NCBI GenBank assembly: GCA_035760645.1 | Contig: DASTSO010000069.1 | Span: forward strand, 1 to 31,506 | Source of the DNA: DASSTY01 sp035760645 | GTDB taxonomy: Bacteria > Gemmatimonadota > Gemmatimonadetes > Gemmatimonadales > GWC2-71-9 | DNA length: 31,506 nt | Direction of reading: 5' to 3' | Shown: positions 7,454 through 15,018 of the stretch, in pieces | Numbering within the stretch: position 1 is the first letter of the stretch | Layout: each line of letters starts with the position of its first letter | Notes under the pieces: generated by a model | Database searches by the model: none | The model's input: only the letters and a program-made list of their open reading frames with translations | What the model was told of the DNA's origin: nothing | Made by a program: the position numbers and the translations under genes

Positions 7454-7757
7454 ACGGTGTCGCCGGCGGACACGTGCCGGGGCCTCCGGCCCCGGCGGCG
7501 GACCCGGCGGGACCCGGGCGGACCGACAGGGGAGACGCCGACACCAAGGGCTCTGGGCGTCGTCGATCCTGGTGCACACCGACCCGGGCAGGTGAAGCCA
7601 GTCGCGTGCTTCGCCCGCTCCGATCTGGCGCCTCGGAGTGCCGTGCGACCGGTCGGTCCGCGACCCGACCCGACTCGCAGCGCCCGCAGCGACGAACCCC
7701 CGGTCCGGCCGGACCGGCGGGGGATGGATCCCGGGGCTCGCCCCGGTAGTCGTTACG
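7454..7757 (+). ncRNA. Candidate structured non-coding RNA
   Basis: Between a promoter-like site and a strong terminator lie about 300 bases rich in stems: GTGTC/GACAC (about 7458-7474), GCCGGGGCC-tcc-GGCCCCGGC (7476-7496), GACGCC/GGGCGTC, and around 7700-7740 the palindrome CCGGTCCGGCCGGACCGG and CCGGGGctcgCCCCGG. I looked for conserved cores of RNase P RNA, tmRNA, SRP RNA and common riboswitches and saw none; 6S RNA cannot be ruled out. Coding frames here have no family resemblance. Together with 7288-7453, this is the only stretch over 300 bases without a gene. Folding and expression are inferred. Confidence 0.3.
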
Positions 7758-7795
7758 AGGAACGCCCGCCTGGCCACGACCAGGCGGGCGTTCCT
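7758..7795. terminator. 16-bp-stem terminator between the non-coding region and the YhaM-like gene
   Basis: AGGAACGCCCGCCTGG (7758-7773) and CCAGGCGGGCGTTCCT (7780-7795) pair perfectly around a 6-base loop. A short T-rich run (GTTTG) follows on the plus strand. It lies 30 bases beyond the minus-strand stop at 7826, so it can serve both directions. Confidence 0.75.
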
Positions 7796-7825
7796 GTTTG
7801 GCGGCCCGGCGGGGCGAGCGTGCGC

Positions 7826-8854
7826 TCACACCACCAGCCGCGGGCCCTCCGCCGCCGGGGTCGCCGCCTCGAGCTCGGCCAGCCCCCAGTCGCTCGCGCC
7901 GCGGTAGGCGCGGCGGCGGTCGAGCTGCCAGATGCCGCGCGCGCTGAGGTCGGCGTCGCCGGGGAAGTTCTCGGGATCGCTCAGCGCGTCGTGCATGCTC
8001 GCCGTCTTCGCGCTCGCGTTGTCGGCGTAGTGGAGGATCTCGGCCTCGAGCGTCATCGGCGGCACCGCGGCGCCGTACTCGAGCTTGCCGTGATGGCTGA
8101 GGATGAGGTGCTCGAGGAGCATCAGCTCCTGATCGGTGCAGGGACGCACGCTCTCCTGCGCGAGCCGCCGCTCGAGCATCATCACGCCGAGGGCGACGTG
8201 GCCCAGCAGCGCGCCGCACTCGGTCGTCTCGAAGGCGCCGTCCCAGCGATAGCTCTCGAGCTTGCCGATGTCGTGCAGCAGCGCGCCGGCCACGACCAGG
8301 TCGGCGTCGGCGCGGCCCACCTTCGCGATCTGCCGGCCGATCGCCGCCACCTCCCACACGTGCCGCAGCAGCCCGCCGAGCTCGGCGTGGTGGCCCACGG
8401 TGCTCCCCGGGCACTCCTCGAAGCGCGCGCGGAAGTCGTCGTCGTCGAAGAAGAGGTCGAGCACGTGCCGCAGGCGCGGCTGCCGGATCTCGGCGCGCCA
8501 GCGGTCGAGCCGCTCCCAGAACGGCGCGGGGCTCGCGATCGCCGGCATGAGCTGCCGCAGATCCACGCTCCCCTTCGGCAGCGGGCGGATCGAGCCGACC
8601 TTGAGCTGGCGCTTGTCGCGGAACTGGCCGATCTCGCCGATCACCTGGACGACGTCGCCCTTGGCGATCCCCGCCACCATCGTCTGCTCGGCGCCCCAGA
8701 ACGGCGCGCTCGCGAGCCGGCCGCTGGCGTTGCCGAGGACGAGGACGGTGCACTCCTTGTCGCCGAAGGTCTTCTGCTCCACGTCGAAGACGAGGAGCGG
8801 GTCCTGCACACGCTCGCCGAGACCGGCGTGCTTGAGGTCGGTGGGCATCGCCAT
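7826..8854 (-). CDS. YhaM-type 3'-5' exoribonuclease (OB-fold plus HD domain)
   Basis: 342 residues, the usual length for the YhaM/Cbf1 family of 3'-5' exonucleases. An N-terminal OB-fold (about residues 20-90, including DVVQVIGEIGQFRDKRQLKVGSI) binds nucleic acid. A linker follows, then an HD metal-dependent phosphohydrolase domain with its ligands His165 (GGLLRHVWEV), His194-Asp195 (ALLHDIGKLES), His219 (LLGHV), His254-His255 (ILSHHGKLEYG) and Asp278 (HYADNASAK). Family knowledge: it trims short RNA or single-stranded DNA in the cytoplasm. The first ATG is used; a second at 8848 is equally possible. Transcription is away from the 9043 gene, and a TATGTTG box lies about 100 bases upstream. 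HD-domain phosphodiesterase activity on other nucleotides is the main alternative. Confidence 0.88.
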   Translation of the reverse strand: MAMPTDLKHAGLGERVQDPLLVFDVEQKTFGDKECTVLVLGNASGRLASAPFWGAEQTMVAGIAKGDVVQVIGEIGQFRDKRQLKVGSIRPLPKGSVDLRQLMPAIASPAPFWERLDRWRAEIRQPRLRHVLDLFFDDDDFRARFEECPGSTVGHHAELGGLLRHVWEVAAIGRQIAKVGRADADLVVAGALLHDIGKLESYRWDGAFETTECGALLGHVALGVMMLERRLAQESVRPCTDQELMLLEHLILSHHGKLEYGAAVPPMTLEAEILHYADNASAKTASMHDALSDPENFPGDADLSARGIWQLDRRRAYRGASDWGLAELEAATPAAEGPRLVV

Positions 8855-8954
8855 CGCGCAGACTCGCAGACCGCTCGAGCGGACTCGAGCGAGGTGGACC
8901 GGACGGGAGACGGCATTCGACGAAACGAGCTGGACAGCACCGGCAGGAACGCCT

Positions 8955-8961
8955 CAACATA
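8955..8961 (-). promoter_or_regulatory. TAnnTTG-type -10 box upstream of the YhaM-like gene
   Basis: TATGTTG on the minus strand would give a leader of about 95 bases to the ATG at 8854. The leader contains the 12-bp palindrome CCGCTCGAGCGG (8871-8882), a possible operator. Confidence 0.35.
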
Positions 8962-9030
8962 ACGCGCGGGTGTGCGCCCTGGCGAGGGCGCGGCCGGGGA
9001 CGCTCGCTGGCGAGGGCCCGGGGGCGACGG

Positions 9031-9037
9031 TAGCTTG
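9031..9037 (+). promoter_or_regulatory. TAnnTTG-type -10 box of the 9043 gene (leaderless)
   Basis: TAGCTTG; the hexamer ends 6 bases before the ATG at 9043, so transcription should begin on the start codon. No Shine-Dalgarno precedes the ATG. Confidence 0.5.
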
Positions 9038-9042
9038 AGCGC

Positions 9043-9411
9043 ATGCGACCCCAGCACCTGCTCGTGCTCGACCGCGACGTCGTGCGCGCCCAGCAGACCG
9101 CCGCCACGCTGCGGGCGGCGGGCCATCAGGTCCTCGTCCTCACCGATCCGGCCGAGGCCGCCTCGGGGCTGCGCGACGGCGGGGTGGATCTCCTCGTGCT
9201 CGACCTCGCGCTGCCCACGCTCGATCTCCCCGCGCTCCGCGCCGCGCTCGCCCCCGGCACCCCGCCGCCCGAATCGCTCGACGCCGCCGAGCGCCGCCAC
9301 ATCGCCCACGTCCTCCAGTACACCGGCGGCAACAAGCGCCAGGCGGCGCACCTGCTCGGCATCTCCCGCTCGACGCTGCTCAACAAGATCCGGCGGTACG
9401 GCCTGGAGTAG
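9043..9411 (+). CDS. Mini response regulator: half receiver fused to a Fis-type HTH
   Basis: 122 residues. Residues 5-70 look like the first half of a receiver domain: acidic pair Asp10/Asp12, helix 1, then LLVLDLALP with Asp54 where the phospho-acceptor sits. The beta4 Thr/Ser and beta5 Lys of a full receiver are absent because the domain stops there. After a Pro-rich linker comes a complete Fis-family (HTH_8) DNA-binding domain: AERRHIAHVLQYTGGNKRQAAHLLGISRSTLLNKIRRYGL. Full-length relatives such as RegA/ActR have about 180 residues. The protein can probably bind DNA, but whether Asp54 can be phosphorylated is doubtful. It has no cognate kinase gene next to it. The stop lies 9 bases from that of the convergent pseudopilin gene. 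Confidence 0.87.
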   Translation: MRPQHLLVLDRDVVRAQQTAATLRAAGHQVLVLTDPAEAASGLRDGGVDLLVLDLALPTLDLPALRAALAPGTPPPESLDAAERRHIAHVLQYTGGNKRQAAHLLGISRSTLLNKIRRYGLE

Positions 9412-9420
9412 GGCGCCCGC

Positions 9421-9888
9421 CTACGGCCGTACCACCCGCACCCTCCCCAGCCGCGACACGATCACGTCGCGCGCGGCGGCGCCGCGCGTGAGGTGCCAGG
9501 TGCCGTTGGAGACGCCGGCGGCGAAGCCGGTCGGGGACCAGACGATCGGATGCTTCGGCCCCGTGAGCGTGACGCCGTCGGCCGCGGGGCCGGGGACGCG
9601 CGCGAGCGGCAGCGTGTCGCCGGCGACGAGCGCGCCGAGGGCGAGCGCGTCGGGACTCAGGGTGAAGACCACCGTGCGGCTCCGCAGCACGGCGGCGACG
9701 CGCCCGCTCTGGTGCAGCGCGACGATGCGGCGGGCGGCGGCCTCGACGGCGAGCCGGTCGCGCAGCGCGGCCAGCGGCGGCACGGCGAGGCCGCTGAGAA
9801 TCCCCACCACCGCGAGCACGAGGACGAGCTCGACGAGGGTGACGCCTCGGCGGCCTCGACGGCGGGCGGGGGGAGCGCGGTGCGGCAT
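9421..9888 (-). CDS. GspH/FimT-type pseudopilin (orphan)
   Basis: 155 residues. It has a type IV prepilin leader: basic MPHRAPPARRRGRR, Gly15 as the processing site, then VTLVELVLVLAVVGILSGLAVPPLAAL. Glu20 is the +5 glutamate needed for assembly and methylation. The rest is a small globular domain like GspH minor pseudopilins. Known role: initiating or priming pseudopili in type II secretion, or minor pilin in type IV pili. No peptidase, ATPase or other pilin gene is adjacent, so it must use machinery encoded elsewhere. The ATG at 9888 is preceded by TAGTGT 6 bases upstream and no Shine-Dalgarno, fitting a leaderless mRNA. Confidence 0.87.
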   Translation of the reverse strand: MPHRAPPARRRGRRGVTLVELVLVLAVVGILSGLAVPPLAALRDRLAVEAAARRIVALHQSGRVAAVLRSRTVVFTLSPDALALGALVAGDTLPLARVPGPAADGVTLTGPKHPIVWSPTGFAAGVSNGTWHLTRGAAARDVIVSRLGRVRVVRP

Positions 9889-9894
9889 GTCGCG

Positions 9895-9900
9895 ACACTA
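9895..9900 (-). promoter_or_regulatory. -10 box of the pseudopilin gene (leaderless)
   Basis: TAGTGT on the minus strand ends 6 bases before the ATG at 9888, at the same spacing as at 6004 and 9043. Confidence 0.4.
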
Positions 9901-10028
9901 GCGGCACGGGGCGGCCGCACCGGCATCCGAATCTCGCGGAACGCGACGTTCGAGCGCGGTCGCCGCCGGGGGCCGCGCCGGGCCTCCCGCCGGCTCGTCC
10001 GAGCCAAGTTCCATCCAATCCGACACTT

Positions 10029-10093
10029 GCCTCCGGAGATGCCGACCCGCCCCGGAGGCGGGCACGACTCCTGCCCTTTCGCCTCCCCAGGCG
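10029..10093 (+). other. Overlapping hairpins upstream of the TPR-like gene
   Basis: GCCTCCGG (10029-10036) can pair with CCGGAGGC (10052-10059), while CCCGCC (10046-10051) can pair with GGCGGG (10057-10062); the two are mutually exclusive. A third stem, CGCCT-cccc-AGGCG, follows at about 10080-10093. This could be a leader switch or simply high-GC dyad symmetry. Confidence 0.3.
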
Positions 10094-10108
10094 AGTCGAG
10101 GTTTCCTC

Positions 10109-11449
10109 TTGCTCGGGGGACTTTCGGTCGTGTACACTCCCCGCGGCTCATTCGGCCGTGATCTCCAGACCGCAGATCTCTCGGGCGGCGGCCCGTTCCT
10201 CGACCGCGCACGCACGGAGCGCGCGCGGGAGCGGGAGGGGTCGTCCCGTCTCGCGCTCGGCGCCTATCTCGTCGTGCGGGTGGCGCATGGCGCGCTGCCG
10301 GACGGGAGGACGGACGCCGCCGGGAGCGATGCCGCCGCGCTGCGCTGGCAGCTCGACGGGGCGCTGCGGTACGTGGAGGCGCTTCCCGCGGAGGAGGCGG
10401 AGCGCGCGCACCTGCACGCGCTCGTCGCCGCGCTCGCGCCGGTGACCGACGAGGGCGCCGCCCCCGAGGCGCGCGCCGGCGGCCACGCCGCGCTGCGCCG
10501 CGCGCTCGGCGCCTACGCCGGCTTCCTCGAGGAGGACGGCCGGGTGAGCGAGGCGCTCGAGATCGTCACGCTGGCCGAGCGGGTGCGGGGCGACGTGCCG
10601 CTCGCCGAGGAGACGCTGCCGCTCGCGCTCACGGCCGGCCGGCTGCACGCGCTGCAGATGCACTGGGAGGAGGCGCTCGCCGCCTATCGCCGCGCCGCCG
10701 AGGCGGCCGCGGAGGCGGGCGACGGCGCCGCGAGCCTCCAGGCGTGGCTGGGCCAGGCCGGCGTGCTGCGGGGCCAGGGCCGCCGCGCCGAGGCGCGGGC
10801 GGAGATCGAGGCGGTGGTGCAGGAGGCCGGGCTGCTCGAGCGCTGCGATCTCGCGGCGCGGGCCTACACCGAGCTCGCCGCGCTGCACGCCGAAGAGGGG
10901 CGCACGGTCGCCTCGCTCCAGGCCCTCTACCAGGCGGTGGTGCGCACCGACGACCCGGCGCGCCGCGGCGCGATGCTCGCCGAGCTGGCGCGCGGGCTCC
11001 GCGAGCTGGGGGCGTGGGACGGCGCGCGCGCCGCCTGCGAGCTCGTCCTCGCGCTCGGCGCCCGCGGCGAGCTGCGGCTCGCCGCGCACCTCGAGCTCCT
11101 GCTCGTCGAGGCGGGGGCGGGCGACCAGGTCGCCTTCGAGCGGCAGCGCCAGGCGGTGCGCGCGCTGGCGCACTGGATGACGCCCGAGCTCGTGCTGGAG
11201 GAGCGGTGGCGCGTGGTCCAGGGGCTCGCGCGCTTCGAGCAGCCCGGGCGGGCGCGCGAGGCGCTCCGCGAGGCGATGGCCCTCGCCGAGGCGCATCGGC
11301 TGCCCGAGTGGTATTTCCGCCTCGAGCAGTGCGCCGAGGCGCTCGCCGAGCGCGCGGCGCCGGCGCCGCCGGCGGCGCCGCCGGCCGATCCCGCCGCGCT
11401 GCAGCTCGCGCAGCGGGTGCGCGCCTACGCCGCCGCGCTCGTCGCCTGA
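10109..11449 (+). CDS. TPR-like helical repeat protein
   Basis: About 446 residues, almost entirely alpha-helical and Ala/Glu/Arg-rich, with degenerate tetratricopeptide-like units such as HWEEALAAYRRAAEAAAEAGD, AWLGQAGVLRGQGRRAEARAEIE and CDLAARAYTELAALHAEEGR. It has no signal peptide or catalytic motif, so it is probably a cytoplasmic scaffold or protein-binding partner. The C-terminus has an Ala/Pro linker (PAPPAAPPADPAA). The start is uncertain: the TTG at 10109 has GAGG 7 bases upstream, but a possible promoter TTGCTC-18-TACACT (10109-10138) overlaps it. If that promoter is used, translation must begin further in, for example at a GTG about 55 codons later. The MerR-type gene follows 85 bases downstream and may be co-transcribed. 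Confidence 0.75.
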   Translation: MLGGLSVVYTPRGSFGRDLQTADLSGGGPFLDRARTERAREREGSSRLALGAYLVVRVAHGALPDGRTDAAGSDAAALRWQLDGALRYVEALPAEEAERAHLHALVAALAPVTDEGAAPEARAGGHAALRRALGAYAGFLEEDGRVSEALEIVTLAERVRGDVPLAEETLPLALTAGRLHALQMHWEEALAAYRRAAEAAAEAGDGAASLQAWLGQAGVLRGQGRRAEARAEIEAVVQEAGLLERCDLAARAYTELAALHAEEGRTVASLQALYQAVVRTDDPARRGAMLAELARGLRELGAWDGARAACELVLALGARGELRLAAHLELLLVEAGAGDQVAFERQRQAVRALAHWMTPELVLEERWRVVQGLARFEQPGRAREALREAMALAEAHRLPEWYFRLEQCAEALAERAAPAPPAAPPADPAALQLAQRVRAYAAALVA

Positions 11450-11534
11450 GCGCCTGAACGCCCGGGCGTCCGTACCCCGTCCCGCAGTCTCGTTCGTGCA
11501 CCTTCGACCGTTCGACCCGTACGAAAGGCCGGTC

Positions 11535-12293
<759 letters not shown>

Positions 12294-12321
12294 CCCTGCT
12301 GCGCTGAAGGACGAAAGTCCG

Positions 12322-12328
12322 TATCTTG
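12322..12328 (+). promoter_or_regulatory. TAnnTTG-type -10 box upstream of lemA
   Basis: TATCTTG, preceded by a poor -35. It gives a leader of about 68 bases ending in a GGAG ribosome binding site 6 bases before the ATG at 12402. Confidence 0.4.
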
Positions 12329-12401
12329 GCGGGGCGGTCCCTTCGCGGGGGTCGCCCCGCTCGCTTCTTTCCCCGACCAGTCACGTCACGCGGAGCCGGC
12401 C

Positions 12402-12977
12402 ATGGCCACGATCGTCCTGCTCGTCGTCCTCGCGGCGCTCGTCCTCTGGATCGTGAGCGCCTACAACCGGCTCGTCACGCTGAAGAACCGCACGGTGAAC
12501 GCCTGGAAGCAGATCGACGTGCAGCTCAAGCGGCGGCACGACCTGATCCCCAACCTCGTCAACACGGTGAAGGGCGCCATGGACTTCGAGCGCGGCACGC
12601 TCGAGGCCGTCATCGCCGCGCGCACCCGCGCGGTGGGCGCGACCACGGTGCACGACAAGGCGCAGGCCGAGGGCGAGCTCACCCGGGCGCTGGGCCGGCT
12701 CTTCGCCGTGGCGGAGGCGTACCCCGATCTCAAGGCGACGGGCAACGTCGCCCAGCTGCAGGAGGAGCTGACGAGCACGGAGAACAAGATCGGCTTCGCG
12801 CGCCAGCTCTACAACGACGTCGCCACCGAGTACAACACGGCGCAGGCGCAGTTCCCCACCAACCTCGTCACCGGCCTCGCCGGGACGGCGCCGGCCGAGC
12901 TGTGGGAGATCGAGGACGCCGGCGACCGGGCGGTGCCGGTGGTGGATCTGGGAGGTCGCGGGGCGCCGCAGGCGTAA
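12402..12977 (+). CDS. lemA: LemA family membrane-anchored protein
   Basis: 191 residues, the normal LemA length. An N-terminal membrane helix (TIVLLVVLAALVLWIVSAYN, residues 3-22) with outward N-terminus leads into a cytoplasmic helical bundle. The LemA signature is clear: YNRLVTLKNRTVNAWKQIDV, LKRRHDLIPNLVNTVKG and the YP.LKA region followed by LQEELTSTENKIGFARQLYND. CGGAG precedes the ATG. The M48 protease starts 18 bases after the stop, a gene pair seen in many bacteria. The C-terminus carries an unusual tail (VPVVDLGGRGAPQA). Molecular function is still poorly known in the family; an association with membrane-protein quality control is inferred from the pairing. Confidence 0.96.
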   Translation: MATIVLLVVLAALVLWIVSAYNRLVTLKNRTVNAWKQIDVQLKRRHDLIPNLVNTVKGAMDFERGTLEAVIAARTRAVGATTVHDKAQAEGELTRALGRLFAVAEAYPDLKATGNVAQLQEELTSTENKIGFARQLYNDVATEYNTAQAQFPTNLVTGLAGTAPAELWEIEDAGDRAVPVVDLGGRGAPQA

Positions 12978-12995
12978 GCGAGGCGTGAGCGGCGT

Positions 12996-14054
12996 GTGAG
13001 CGAGGCGACCAACCTCTTCGCCCAGCAGGAATCCAACCGCCGCCGCTCGCAGTGGCTGGTGGGCGGGTTCGTGCTCTTCTTCGCGTGGGTGGGCTTCGGC
13101 GGCGACGTCGCGCTGGGGATGCTGACGGCCGACGCGCCGCCGGAGGCGTATCACCACGTGGTGCCGTGGATCGGGCTCGTCACCACGCTGCTCGCCGCGT
13201 GGCTCTGCTGGTCGGCGTGGCGCAACGGCCCCCGCCGGGTGCTCTGGGCCGCGGGGGCGTGGGAGATCGTCTCGCCCCAGACGCCGCAGCTCAAGCTGCT
13301 CGACAACGTGGTCGAGGAGATGGCGATCGCCGCGGGGCTGCCGAAGCCCAAGGTCTACGTCATCGACGACCCCGACCCCAACGCCTTCGCCACCGGCCAC
13401 GACGCGCACGACGCGAGCATCGCGGTGACGCAGGGGCTGCTCGACACGCTCACGCGCGACGAGCTGCAGGGCATCGTGGCGCACGAGATGGCCCACATCC
13501 GCAACCTCGACGTCCGCCTCGCCACCCTGCTCGCCGCGATGGTCGGCGCGATCGCGCTGCTGAGCGACGGGATGGGCCGGCTCCTGCGCGGCGGCACGCG
13601 CTCGGGGGTGCGCCTCGGCGGCGGCGGCGGGGGCGGCGGGAAGGGCGGCGGCAAGGGGAAGGGCGCGGGCCAGCTCGCCCTCGTGATCCTCGTCCTCTGG
13701 CTCCTCACGCTCGTCGTGGCGCCCGTGATCTCGCGCATCCTCGCCATGAGCGTGAGCCGCCGGCGCGAGCTCCTCGCCGACGCGAGCGGCGCGCAGTTCA
13801 CCCGCAACCCGCTCGCCCTGGCGAGCGCGCTCGAGAAGCTCGACGGCGCCGCCGGCGCCACCCGCGCGATCACCCGGGGCGCCGCGCACCTCTGCATCGT
13901 GGACCCCGCCGAGCGCCGCCTCTCGAGCCGCGAGGGCTTCCTCGGCGACGTCTTCGCCTCCCACCCCCCGATCCGCCAGCGCATCGCGCAGCTCAAGGCG
14001 ATGGCGTACGCCGAGGCGAAGCGGGAGGGGACGTGGGAGGAGCAGGCGGTGTAG
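12996..14054 (+). CDS. HtpX-like M48 membrane metalloprotease
   Basis: Zinc endopeptidase of the membrane, 352 residues. Two N-terminal membrane helices (about 20-44 and 56-76) precede the catalytic domain with HEMAH (163-167) and the third zinc ligand Glu258 in RRRELLADASG. Two further hydrophobic segments flank an insert: about 175-190 and 226-248. Between them lies a Gly/Lys-rich loop (residues 207-224, eight Gly in a row then GKGGGKGKG) that would sit between membrane helices near the active site. The GTG at 12996 is the best start; it leaves 18 bases after lemA, suggesting co-transcription. Family role: degrading damaged membrane proteins. The stop TAG at 14052 abuts a GGGACGGC-type repeat. 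Confidence 0.95.
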   Translation: MSEATNLFAQQESNRRRSQWLVGGFVLFFAWVGFGGDVALGMLTADAPPEAYHHVVPWIGLVTTLLAAWLCWSAWRNGPRRVLWAAGAWEIVSPQTPQLKLLDNVVEEMAIAAGLPKPKVYVIDDPDPNAFATGHDAHDASIAVTQGLLDTLTRDELQGIVAHEMAHIRNLDVRLATLLAAMVGAIALLSDGMGRLLRGGTRSGVRLGGGGGGGGKGGGKGKGAGQLALVILVLWLLTLVVAPVISRILAMSVSRRRELLADASGAQFTRNPLALASALEKLDGAAGATRAITRGAAHLCIVDPAERRLSSREGFLGDVFASHPPIRQRIAQLKAMAYAEAKREGTWEEQAV

Positions 14055-14211
14055 GCGGGACGGCGGGAGGCGCCGTGTGCCGCGAAGCACCGGTGACACA
14101 CGGGCGGGACGGCGGGACACTCGTCAAACAGGCGAGCCTCCGGTGTCTCCACCGGAGGCTCGTTGCGTAGGATGAGTTTCCCGCCGTCCCGCCCCTCCCG
14201 CCGTCCCGCCG
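14055..14211. repeat. GGGACGGC repeats in inverted orientation at a convergent junction
   Basis: The space between the M48 protease stop and the rhomboid stop is filled by copies of GGGACGGCGGGA at about 14057 and 14106 and their complement (CCCGCCGTCCCGCC) twice in 14178-14211. They bracket the hairpin at 14133-14162. The same unit recurs at 24853-24960. Confidence 0.75.
14133..14162. terminator. Bidirectional terminator between the M48 protease and rhomboid genes
   Basis: CGAGCCTCCGGTG (14133-14145) and CACCGGAGGCTCG (14150-14162) give a perfect 13-bp stem with a TCTC loop, then TTGCG on the plus strand. Genes converge on it from both sides. Confidence 0.75.
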
Positions 14212-15018
14212 TCACTCCCCCGGGCTGAACCGCTCCAGCGTCTCCCGCTCCCCCGGCGTCAGGCTGCCGAGGCCGTGCGCGCTGATCTTGTCGAGGATGC
14301 GGTCCACCTCGGCGCGGTTCACCTCGTGGAGCTGCTCGCGCGGGATGCGCGCCCAGCGGGCGAGCGCGCTGCGGTCGCGCTCGGCGAGGAGGCCGCCCAT
14401 GCCGCCGCCCGAGGGCCGCGCCTGCGCCTGGCGGCGGAACTGCGCCGCGCCGCCGTGCCGCTCGAGCCAGACGAGGTAGAGCCAGCCGCCGAGGAAGCCG
14501 CCGAGGTGGGCGAAGTGGGCGATCCCCGTGCCCAGGCGGCCGCTGAAGCCCGCGAGCAGCGAGTAGGCGGTGTAGAGGATGACGAGCGTGCGCGCCTGCA
14601 CCGGGAGCACGCCCCAGATGAGGAGCCGGTCGGTCGGCCAGAAGCGCGCGTAGGCGAGGGTGACGCCGAAGATGGCGCCCGAGGCGCCCACCAGCGCGGC
14701 GTTCGGGGCGAGGAACATCGACACCAGGGGCGCCGTGAGCCCGCTGATGAAGTAGAGCCACAGGAAGCGCGCCCCGCCCAGCCGCGCCTCGACGCGCGGG
14801 CCGAAAACCCAGAGCGCGAACATGTTGAAGAGGATGTGCGTGACGTTGCCCTGGTCGTGCAGGAACATGTAGGTCACCCAGCGCCACTCCTGCCACCACG
14901 GCGCGAGCACCAGCGCGCGGTGGAAGAAGCCGAGCTCCTGCACCGGCAGCGCCCCGCTGATCTGCACGACGTAGACCAGCACGTTGAGCCCGATCAACCG
15001 TCCCACCCAGCGCGTCAT
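14212..15018 (-). CDS. Rhomboid-family intramembrane serine protease
   Basis: 268 residues with six predicted membrane helices over residues 8-185, and a cytoplasmic C-terminal tail of about 80 residues. Catalytic residues are in place: the HILFN motif (His61, Asn65) in helix 2, GASGAIFG with nucleophile Ser113 in helix 4, and AHFAHLGGFLGG with His171 in helix 6. The enzyme cuts transmembrane segments inside the bilayer. The tail has a short SGGGMGG linker and then a helical segment ending LTPGERETLERFSPGE; a similar tail occurs in many bacterial rhomboids. The ATG at 15018 has GGAGG closely upstream and overlaps the preceding stop by 4 bases (ATGA). It is the last gene of a seven-gene run. 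Confidence 0.95.
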   Translation of the reverse strand: MTRWVGRLIGLNVLVYVVQISGALPVQELGFFHRALVLAPWWQEWRWVTYMFLHDQGNVTHILFNMFALWVFGPRVEARLGGARFLWLYFISGLTAPLVSMFLAPNAALVGASGAIFGVTLAYARFWPTDRLLIWGVLPVQARTLVILYTAYSLLAGFSGRLGTGIAHFAHLGGFLGGWLYLVWLERHGGAAQFRRQAQARPSGGGMGGLLAERDRSALARWARIPREQLHEVNRAEVDRILDKISAHGLGSLTPGERETLERFSPGE

